DNA from: an uncultured Butyricicoccus sp.
Lineage (GTDB): Bacteria; Bacillota; Clostridia; Oscillospirales; Butyricicoccaceae
Reading direction: 5' to 3'
DNA length: 5,002 bases
Assembly: GCA_900555465.1 (NCBI GenBank)
Contig: USLE01000134.1
Location: 1-5,002, forward strand
The notes under the pieces were generated by a model, which was not told the origin of the DNA, ran no database searches, and worked only from the letters and a program-made list of their open reading frames with translations. Positions 1-4,484 of the stretch are shown in pieces. The translations under genes were made by a program, and so were the position numbers. How positions within the stretch are numbered: the first letter of the stretch is position 1; each line of letters starts with the position of its first letter.

Positions 1-71
1 GTTTTGTACGGAAATGTCAGCCACTTCGGGCGGCTCCTTTCGGTTGGTTTGTCGTCAGGTAGGAGACAGGG

Positions 72-99
72 AAAAGGGCGGGCTCGTAAAAACCCGCCC
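72..99 (-). terminator. Intrinsic terminator of the alcohol dehydrogenase gene
   Basis: On the minus strand a perfect 7-bp GC stem (GGGCGGG at 99-93 paired with CCCGCCC at 82-76) encloses a 10-nt loop and is followed directly by TTTT (75-72). It lies about 40 nt beyond the stop codon of the minus-strand dehydrogenase (TGA at 143-141), as expected for its rho-independent terminator. The U-tract is short (four), so termination may not be complete. Nothing convincing was seen in bases 1-71. Confidence 0.8.
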
Positions 100-140
100 C
101 CCACAGCCGTGCAGGCGCACCGCGTTCCCCCGCCGGCGCG

Positions 141-1319
141 TCACTCCGCCAGACGGTAGATCGCGAGGATCGCGTCCTTGTCGAGCGGCGAATAGCTCTT
201 GACCGGGCCGCCGACCGTGCGCACGGTGTTGTCCGCCAGCTTTTCGTAGTCCGACGGCTTGATGCCGAGCTGCGCCATGTGCACCGGCATGTTGATCTCT
301 TCGAAAAAGCGTTTGAGCGTCAGGATGCCCTCGCGCGCGGTGCGCTCGGGGTGCGCGAAGTCCATCTCCACGCCGAGCACGCGGTTGGCCAGCTGGGCAA
401 AGCGCGGGATATCGCGCTCCATCTCATACAGCGCCCACGCCGGGAACAGCACGGACAGGCCCGCGCCGTGCGCGATCTCGTCGCGGAAGGCGGAAAGCTC
501 GTGCTCGAGCTTGTGCACCGGGAACAGGCGGGCGCGGCCGCAGCCGGTGTAGTCGTTGTGGGACACGCTGCCCGCCCACATGAGCGAGGCGCGCGCCTCA
601 TAGTCGTCCGGGTTTGCGAGCGCGCGGCGGCCCGCGTCGCGGGTCGCGATCAGCAGGCCCTCGGCGAGGCGGTCGGTGATGTCGCTTTCGCCGCCCTGCG
701 GGGTCAGATAGCGCTCGAGCGTGTGCATCATGATGTCCACAATGCCGCAGCCGGTCTGGAATTTGGAGACCGAGAACGTGTTCTCGGGATTCAAAAAGCT
801 GATGCGCGGGCGGTTGGTCTGGCTGGTGATGCCGCGCTTTTCCTTGGTTTCCTCGTTGGTGAGCACGCAGGAGTTGCTGGTCTCCGAGCCGGAGGCCGCG
901 AGCGTCAGCACGGTTGCGATGGGCAGGGTGTCTGCGGGAGCTTCGCCGGTCGCGGCGAATTCCCACGGGTCGCGCCCGGTGGCGACGCCCATGCCGATGC
1001 CCTTCGCGGAGTCGATGACCGAGCCGCCGCCGATCGCGAGGATGAAGTCAATGCCCTCGCGCTTGCACAGCGCGATGCCCTTGCGCACCATGCCGACCTT
1101 GGGGTTGGGCGATACGCCGCCCAGCTCGATGAAGGAAAGCCCGGCGTCGAACAGGCTCTTTTCCACCCGGTCGAGCAGACCCGAGGAACGGGCGCTGGAG
1201 CCGCCGAAATGCACGAGCACGCGGTGCGCGCCGATCTCCTTGAGCTTGGGGCCGATCTGCTCTTCGATGTTGCGACCGAAAACGACCTCGGTCGTGGTGT
1301 GGATGGTAAAATTCAGCAT
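141..1319 (-). CDS. Iron-containing alcohol dehydrogenase (YqhD / butanol dehydrogenase type)
   Basis: This 392-residue protein, full length for the family, belongs to the group III metal-dependent alcohol dehydrogenases of the YqhD/BDH branch. These are cytosolic enzymes that reversibly reduce aldehydes to alcohols with NAD(P)H. The N-terminal Rossmann-like domain has the FGGSS loop (residues 38-42, corresponding to the YGGGS NADPH loop of YqhD) and the dinucleotide-binding IGGGSVIDSAKG stretch (96-107). The helical metal domain carries the probable metal ligands D195 and H199 (a DxxxH motif), H273 (EHELSA) and H284 (AHGAG). The start was placed at the ATG at 1319 because AGGA lies 7 nt upstream. 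The in-frame ATG at 1352 falls about 2 nt after the predicted transcription start and has no ribosome binding site. The gene is a single transcription unit with its own promoter and terminator. Substrate (butyraldehyde, acetaldehyde or toxic aldehydes) and NADH versus NADPH preference cannot be read from sequence. Family call is very secure. Confidence 0.96.
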   Translation of the reverse strand: MLNFTIHTTTEVVFGRNIEEQIGPKLKEIGAHRVLVHFGGSSARSSGLLDRVEKSLFDAGLSFIELGGVSPNPKVGMVRKGIALCKREGIDFILAIGGGSVIDSAKGIGMGVATGRDPWEFAATGEAPADTLPIATVLTLAASGSETSNSCVLTNEETKEKRGITSQTNRPRISFLNPENTFSVSKFQTGCGIVDIMMHTLERYLTPQGGESDITDRLAEGLLIATRDAGRRALANPDDYEARASLMWAGSVSHNDYTGCGRARLFPVHKLEHELSAFRDEIAHGAGLSVLFPAWALYEMERDIPRFAQLANRVLGVEMDFAHPERTAREGILTLKRFFEEINMPVHMAQLGIKPSDYEKLADNTVRTVGGPVKSYSPLDKDAILAIYRLAE

Positions 1320-1326
1320 GGCGGTA

Positions 1327-1339
1327 TCCTGCCCTTCCT
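1327..1339 (-). promoter_or_regulatory. Ribosome binding site fixing the dehydrogenase start at 1319
   Basis: Minus-strand AGGA (1330-1327) sits 7 nt before the ATG at 1319-1317, with a second AGGAAGGG (1339-1332) further upstream. The upstream in-frame ATG at 1352 lacks any such motif and is almost at the predicted mRNA 5' end, so the shorter 392-residue protein is preferred over 403 residues. Confidence 0.7.
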
Positions 1340-1352
1340 GTATCAGAATCAT

Positions 1353-1373
1353 GTACCACTATTATACCTGTAC
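1353..1373. promoter_or_regulatory. Operator-like palindrome over the dehydrogenase -10 box
   Basis: A 21-bp imperfect inverted repeat has GTAC at both ends (1353-1356 and 1370-1373) and TAT/ATA flanking the centre (1360-1362 and 1364-1366), so 14 of 20 arm positions match. It covers the -10 hexamer and transcription start of the leftward promoter, where a bound protein would block RNA polymerase. A second, weaker dyad (about 1372-1386, ACnnTTG-C-CAAnnGT) lies between the -10 and -35 boxes, a position used by MerR-family regulators, although the 17-bp spacer here is the ordinary length. No regulator gene lies in the window. Function is inferred from position and symmetry only. Confidence 0.4.
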
Positions 1374-1389
1374 CCTTGCCAAAAGTCAA
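1361..1389 (-). promoter_or_regulatory. Sigma-A promoter of the alcohol dehydrogenase gene
   Basis: On the minus strand, TTGACT (1389-1384) and a perfect TATAAT (1366-1361) are separated by exactly 17 nt. The transcription start is predicted near 1354, giving a leader of about 35 nt to the ATG at 1319. With 5/6 plus 6/6 consensus matches this should be a strong housekeeping promoter, so repression is likely if expression is conditional. Confidence 0.82.
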
Positions 1390-1404
1390 AATATTCGATA
1401 AAAT
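1376..1404 (+). promoter_or_regulatory. Sigma-A promoter of the PF06541 membrane protein gene
   Basis: On the plus strand, TTGCCA (1376-1381) and TAAAAT (1399-1404) are separated by 17 nt, each hexamer one mismatch from consensus. The transcription start is predicted near 1411, leaving a leader of about 46 nt before the TTG start at 1457. Its -35 box lies inside the spacer of the opposing dehydrogenase promoter (1367-1383), and the reverse is also true. The two polymerases therefore probably compete for the site. Confidence 0.75.
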
Positions 1405-1437
1405 AGTAAAACAGGCGCCGGATGCGGCGTACTTGGG

Positions 1438-1447
1438 AAAAGGAGGG
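1438..1447 (+). promoter_or_regulatory. Ribosome binding site selecting the TTG start at 1457
   Basis: AAAAGGAGGG is a near-perfect anti-Shine-Dalgarno match, 9 nt before TTG at 1457-1459. The reading frame stays open upstream to a TTG at 1376, but that codon is part of the -35 box and would precede the transcript start. No in-frame ATG occurs until well inside the conserved domain, so TTG at 1457 is the best-supported start. Confidence 0.75.
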
Positions 1448-1456
1448 CGCTGCCCC

Positions 1457-2473
1457 TTGTATTATGATTATTCCGCCTGGCAGTGGCTGCTGGTGTTCTA
1501 CCTGTACTGTTTTCTGGGCTGGTGCTTTGAGTCCACGGTGGTCTCCGTGCAGCAGCGGCATTTTGTCAACCGCGGCTTTCTGCGCGGGCCGATGCTGCCG
1601 ATCTACGGCTTCGGCGCGACCATATTGCTGCATGTCTCCCTGCCGCTGTACGATAAGCCGGTGGCGCTGTTTCTGGCGAGCATGGTTGCGGCGACCGTAT
1701 TCGAGTACATTGTCGGCGTCATCATGGAAAAGCTGTTCAAGGTCAAATACTGGGATTATTCCACCCATCGCTTTCAGTTTCAGGGGCGGATCTGCCTGCA
1801 ATCTTCGCTGTGCTGGGGCTTTCTCGGGCTGATCCTCGCGCGGGTGATCCACCCGCCGGTCGAGTGGATCGTGGCCGGTCTGCCGTTCGCCGCGCTGGTC
1901 GTCGTGGATGTCCTGCTGACCGCCGGCTTTGCGGGCGACGTTGTGGTATCCGTGCGCACTGCGCTCGATCTGGCCAAGCTGCTCGAGGAGCTGGACGAGC
2001 TGCGCGCGCAGAGCGCAGAGCTGCGGCGCGAGCTTTCCGAGACCGCGCTCGTGCATCTGACCAACCTGTCCTACCGGGTGGACGAGGCGCGCGGCGAGTT
2101 TGCGGAAAAGATGGATGGCGCGCGCGGCGAATTTGCCGGCCGTCTGGATGATATGCGCGAGCAGGCGGGCGATGCGTATGACCAGCTCGCCGAGACCGCC
2201 AAGGTGCGGCTGACCAAACTGTCCTACCGCATGGATGAGGCGCGCGGGGAGTTCGCCGAAAGGATGGACGGCGCGAAAGAGCAGTTCACCGACGCAAAAG
2301 AGCAGATCCTTGCCGGGCTGGACGATATCCAGCGCCGCTTTGCGGATCGTGCGGAAGCGCTCAGCCGCACGCGCAAGAGCATGCTGCGCGGCAACCCGAC
2401 GGCGCGCTCGGCCAAGTACGACGACGTGCTCCAGCGGCTGAAAAAACAGCTCGACTCGCATAAGCGCGGCTGA
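1457..2473 (+). CDS. PF06541 (CmpB-like, 'putative ABC transporter type IV') membrane protein with helical cytoplasmic tail
   Basis: From the TTG start this is a 338-residue polytopic membrane protein. About five hydrophobic segments are visible (roughly residues 8-30, 44-64, 68-92, 111-131, 136-158). They carry the family hallmarks GWCFES (21-26) in the first segment, FVNRGFLRGP..PIYGFG (36-53), and YWDYS (98-102) before the fourth segment. Pfam names the family a putative ABC-transporter type IV, but I know of no established biochemical role and see no ATPase partner here. Residues from about 170 to 338 are hydrophilic and predicted helical, rich in E, R, A, D and L. They contain two copies of a 32-residue segment with a 51-residue period (195-226 and 246-277, 24/32 identical) and an 11-residue rhythm (EARGEFAEKMD / GARGEFAGRLD). 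The C-terminus is basic (KKQLDSHKRG) and probably cytoplasmic. The gene has its own promoter and looks monocistronic. Family membership is secure, function unknown. Confidence 0.88.
   Translation: MYYDYSAWQWLLVFYLYCFLGWCFESTVVSVQQRHFVNRGFLRGPMLPIYGFGATILLHVSLPLYDKPVALFLASMVAATVFEYIVGVIMEKLFKVKYWDYSTHRFQFQGRICLQSSLCWGFLGLILARVIHPPVEWIVAGLPFAALVVVDVLLTAGFAGDVVVSVRTALDLAKLLEELDELRAQSAELRRELSETALVHLTNLSYRVDEARGEFAEKMDGARGEFAGRLDDMREQAGDAYDQLAETAKVRLTKLSYRMDEARGEFAERMDGAKEQFTDAKEQILAGLDDIQRRFADRAEALSRTRKSMLRGNPTARSAKYDDVLQRLKKQLDSHKRG
2039..2287 (+). repeat. In-frame tandem duplication in the tail of the PF06541 protein
   Basis: Two 96-nt units (2039-2134 and 2192-2287) start 153 nt (51 codons) apart and encode ETAxVxLTxLSYRxDEARGEF-type segments, 24 of 32 residues identical. 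The copies differ at many synonymous sites, so the duplication is not recent. The 57 nt between them encode a more diverged helical stretch (residues 227-245). The repeated surface suggests an extended helical or coiled-coil segment. Confidence 0.85.
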
Positions 2474-2509
2474 AACTGCGCAAAATGCACGAAATGATGC
2501 AAAAACAGG

Positions 2510-2546
2510 GCGAGCGAAGCGTGCGTTTCGTCAGTTTTTCGCTTGC
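2510..2546 (+). terminator. Weak hairpin, possible terminator after the PF06541 gene
   Basis: Two alternative stems are visible. CGAAGC (2515-2520) pairs with GTTTCG (2525-2530) around a GTGC loop with one G-U pair, followed by TCAG then TTTTT (2535-2539). Alternatively GCGAGCGAA (2510-2518) pairs with TTCGCTTGC (2538-2546), also with one G-U pair. Neither is a textbook terminator, because the U-tract is offset from the first stem and inside the second. It is the only terminator-like structure in the 182-nt gap between the membrane protein and nifS. Confidence 0.4.
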
Positions 2547-2572
2547 TAAAATGCGCGTTTCAGGTGTATATT
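2543..2572 (+). promoter_or_regulatory. Candidate promoter of the nifS-nifU operon
   Basis: TTGCTA (2543-2548) and TATATT (2567-2572) are spaced by 18 nt in the AT-richer part of the gap, with 4/6 and 5/6 consensus matches. The transcription start would be near 2579, giving a leader of about 77 nt before nifS. I could not recognise an IscR-type dyad or a riboswitch in the leader (2579-2655). The call is moderate because the -35 box is weak and overlaps the terminator-like hairpin. Confidence 0.45.
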
Positions 2573-2655
2573 AATAGTACCCGTAAAAGCTGCATTTTTC
2601 CGGCATTTGCGGCGATTTGTGAAACAACCTTTTGGGAGAGAAAGGCAGATATAAC

Positions 2656-3891
2656 ATGAAGCGATTTGTTTACGCGGACAACGCGGCGACCACGCCCCTG
2701 TCCGAAACCGCGTTCAACGCGATGAAGCCGTGGCTGACCGAGTTCTACGGCAACCCGTCCTCGCTTTACCGCATCGGCCGCGAGGCCAAGATGGCGCTCA
2801 ACGAGGCGCGCACCACGGTCGGCAAGTGCCTGAACGCCGCGATGCCGGTCAACGAGGCCAACGACTACGCCCCGGGCGAGATCATCTTCACCGGCGGCGG
2901 CTCGCAGGCGGACAACCTCGCGATCCGCGGCTTTATGCACGGCCCGACGGCAAAGGGCCGCAAGCACCTCATCACCTCCAAGATCGAGCACCACGCGGTG
3001 CTGTACACCTGCGAGGCGCTGGAAAAAGAGGGCTACCGCGTCACCTATCTGGACGTGGACAAGGAGGGCCGCGTCGATCTGGAGCAGCTGAAGCGCGAGC
3101 TTTCCGAGGACACCGCGCTCGTCACCATCATGGCGGCGAACAACGAGATCGGCACCATCCAGCCGATCAAGGAGATCGCGGAGCTGGCGCACGCGGTCGG
3201 CGCGAAGTTCCACACGGACGCGGTGCAGGCGGTCGGCCACATGCCGATCGACGTGCAGGAGATGGGCATCGATATGCTGTCCCTGTCCGCGCACAAGTTC
3301 CGCGGCCCGCGCGGCGTGGGTGTGCTGTATGTCAGGAAAGGCATCGCGCTCGAGCCGCTGGTATACGGCGGCGGGCAGGAGCGCGGCCTGTGCTCGGGCA
3401 CTGAGAACACCGCGGGCTGCATCGGCCTGGCGGCGGCGATGAAGGAAGCCGTCGAGGGCATGGAAGAGAAGATGGGCTACGTCAAAAAGCTGACGGACAA
3501 GCTCGTCAAGGGCATCATGGACAACATCCCGTACACCCACTATACCGGCGACCCGGTGAACCGCCTGCCGGGCACGGCGTCGTTCGTGTTCGAGGCGATC
3601 GAGGGCGAGGGCCTGATCCTGCGACTCGACCTTGCGGGCGTGTGCGGATCGACCGGTTCGGCCTGCTCGACCGGTTCGCTCGACCCGTCCCATGTGCTCA
3701 TGGCGATCGGCCTGCCGCACGAGATCGCGCACGGCTCGCTGCGCCTGACCCTCGGCGAGCAGAACACCGAGGAGGACGTGGACTATATCATCGAGACCGT
3801 GACCGACGTGGTCGCGACCCTGCGCTCGATGAGCCCGGTCTGGGAGAACGGCAAGCCCAATCTGACCGCGGCAAGCGAACTGCACAGCTGA
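2656..3891 (+). CDS. nifS: Cysteine desulfurase, NifS/IscS class (group I)
   Basis: This 411-residue cytosolic PLP enzyme converts L-cysteine to L-alanine and holds the sulfur as a persulfide for Fe-S cluster assembly. Visible motifs in order: YADNAATTP (6-14), the PLP-phosphate region FTGGGSQADN (78-87), EHHAVL with catalytic H112, ANNEIGT (161-167), HTDAVQ with D188 contacting the pyridine nitrogen and Q191, SAHKF with Schiff-base lysine K214, RGLCSGTEN (243-251), and the mobile-loop active-site C337 in GSACSTGSLDPSHVL (334-347). The ATG at 2656 was chosen because GGGAGAGAAAGG (2634-2645) lies just upstream; the longer frame from TTG 2632 would translate that ribosome binding site. Oddities are an insertion of about ten residues at 61-73 before the PLP-phosphate loop and SQADN where TE(A/S)DN is usual. 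It is 65 nt ahead of nifU and almost certainly cotranscribed with it. A tRNA-thiolation role is possible in addition. Confidence 0.97.
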   Translation: MKRFVYADNAATTPLSETAFNAMKPWLTEFYGNPSSLYRIGREAKMALNEARTTVGKCLNAAMPVNEANDYAPGEIIFTGGGSQADNLAIRGFMHGPTAKGRKHLITSKIEHHAVLYTCEALEKEGYRVTYLDVDKEGRVDLEQLKRELSEDTALVTIMAANNEIGTIQPIKEIAELAHAVGAKFHTDAVQAVGHMPIDVQEMGIDMLSLSAHKFRGPRGVGVLYVRKGIALEPLVYGGGQERGLCSGTENTAGCIGLAAAMKEAVEGMEEKMGYVKKLTDKLVKGIMDNIPYTHYTGDPVNRLPGTASFVFEAIEGEGLILRLDLAGVCGSTGSACSTGSLDPSHVLMAIGLPHEIAHGSLRLTLGEQNTEEDVDYIIETVTDVVATLRSMSPVWENGKPNLTAASELHS

Positions 3892-3909
3892 GTCTGAGTC
3901 TGAGTCTAA
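3889..3909 (+). repeat. Three TGAGTC hexamers giving serial in-frame stops after nifS
   Basis: The nifS stop TGA (3889-3891) begins three exact TGAGTC units (3889-3894, 3895-3900, 3901-3906) ending in TAA (3907-3909). The repeat period is 6, so the nifS frame meets TGA, TGA, TGA and TAA in succession. This looks like slippage expansion of a short repeat. Any change in copy number leaves NifS intact. Confidence 0.85.
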
Positions 3910-3928
3910 GGGGGACGGAGTCCCACTT
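3908..3928 (+). promoter_or_regulatory. Hairpin in the nifS-nifU linker
   Basis: GGGAC (3912-3916) pairs with GTCCC (3920-3924) around a GGA loop. The stem extends past one G-A mismatch (3911/3925) with AAG (3908-3910) pairing CTT (3926-3928). No run of U follows, so it is unlikely to be a full terminator. It may be an RNA processing or stability element that sets different NifS and NifU levels, as intercistronic hairpins do in some operons. That role is inferred from position only. Confidence 0.5.
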
Positions 3929-3956
3929 GGAATTTTATAAAAAGGAGTTATTTATT

Positions 3957-4406
3957 ATGCAATACAGCGAAAAGGTACTCGACCACTTCACCCACCCGCG
4001 CAACGTGGGCGAGATCGAAGACGCAAACGGCGTCGGCGAGGTCGGCAACGCCAAGTGCGGCGACATCATGAAGATCTACCTCAAGGTTTCGGACGACGGC
4101 GTGATCGAGGACGTCAAGTTCAAGACCTTCGGCTGCGGCGCGGCGATCGCGACCAGCTCGATGGCGACCGAGATGGTCAAGGGCAAGACGCTCGAAGAGG
4201 CGCTCAAGCTGACCAACAAGGCGGTCGCGGAGGCGCTGGACGGCCTGCCGCCGGTCAAGATGCACTGCTCGGTGCTCGCGGAGGAAGCGCTCCGCTCGGC
4301 GATCGCGGACTACTACAAGCGCATGGGCAAGGACCCGGCTGAGATCCTCGGCTGCGACATGGACTGCGCGGCCTGCCACCATGAGCACGACGCGCACGCG
4401 CATTAA
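3957..4406 (+). CDS. nifU: Fe-S cluster assembly scaffold, NifU N-terminal / IscU type
   Basis: This 149-residue IscU-fold scaffold accepts sulfur from NifS and iron to assemble clusters that are then handed to apoproteins. The three ligand cysteines are present: C34 in KCGD (with conserved D36), C60 in FGCGAAIA and C104 in MHCSVLAEEA, plus neighbouring H103. LPPVK (97-101) matches the site recognised by the HscA chaperone in E. coli IscU; no hscA/hscB is in the window. The C-terminus (133-149) is an unusual GCDMDCAAC plus HHEHDAHAH tail with three extra cysteines and five histidines, absent from E. coli IscU. The ATG at 3957 has AAGGAG (3942-3947) 9 nt upstream. The open frame extends far upstream only as an overlap of nifS. 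It contains neither the ferredoxin-like nor the C-terminal Nfu domain of Azotobacter NifU. It lies 65 nt after nifS in the same operon and is followed by a strong hairpin terminator. Confidence 0.96.
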   Translation: MQYSEKVLDHFTHPRNVGEIEDANGVGEVGNAKCGDIMKIYLKVSDDGVIEDVKFKTFGCGAAIATSSMATEMVKGKTLEEALKLTNKAVAEALDGLPPVKMHCSVLAEEALRSAIADYYKRMGKDPAEILGCDMDCAACHHEHDAHAH

Positions 4407-4430
4407 GCACAAAACAAATGCATACAATTA

Positions 4431-4456
4431 GGGCAGATTGCAAAATCTGCCCTTTT
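4431..4456 (+). terminator. Intrinsic terminator after nifU
   Basis: A perfect 9-bp stem, GGGCAGATT (4431-4439) with AATCTGCCC (4444-4452), closes a GCAA tetraloop of the stable GNRA type and is followed by TTTT (4453-4456). The flanking A4430-T4453 pair can extend it. It lies 25 nt past the nifU stop and 28 nt before mfd. The U-tract is only four long, so some read-through into mfd is plausible. Confidence 0.85.
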
Positions 4457-4484
4457 GGCGTGTTTGCACACGAGAAGGTGGACT

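Noticed and set aside
19..40. Hairpin with a C(TTCG)G loop near the left edge (AGCC at 19-22, GGCT at 32-35)
   Set aside because: The stem has an internal mismatch and is followed only by CCTTT. No gene end is visible nearby, so it cannot be assigned a role.
14..202. 62-codon plus-strand open frame at the left edge
   Set aside because: It runs through the dehydrogenase terminator and into its coding region antisense, has no ribosome binding site, and its translation is Arg/Pro/Ser-rich without motif.
279..1406. 375-codon plus-strand open frame opposite the dehydrogenase
   Set aside because: It is the antisense shadow of a GC-rich gene: composition is dominated by Ala, Arg, His, Val and Gly, no domain is recognisable, and the minus-strand frame carries clear family motifs.
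1349..2461. 370-codon minus-strand open frame opposite the PF06541 gene
   Set aside because: Low-complexity His/Arg/Gln-rich translation with no motif. It covers the divergent promoter region and mirrors the tail repeats of the real gene.
2579..2655. Possible riboswitch or IscR site in the nifS leader
   Set aside because: The leader is only about 77 nt. I found no strong nested stems and no recognisable IscR-type dyad.
2560..3885. 441-codon minus-strand open frame opposite nifS
   Set aside because: Although longer than nifS itself, it has shadow composition (His, Arg, Ala, Val, Asp) and no recognisable domain, while nifS is intact with all catalytic residues.
3642..3956. N-terminal extension of nifU overlapping nifS, a possible nifS-nifU fusion
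   Set aside because: The extension is the out-of-frame reading of the nifS 3' end and linker. AAGGAG lies 9 nt before ATG 3957, and the IscU domain begins exactly there.
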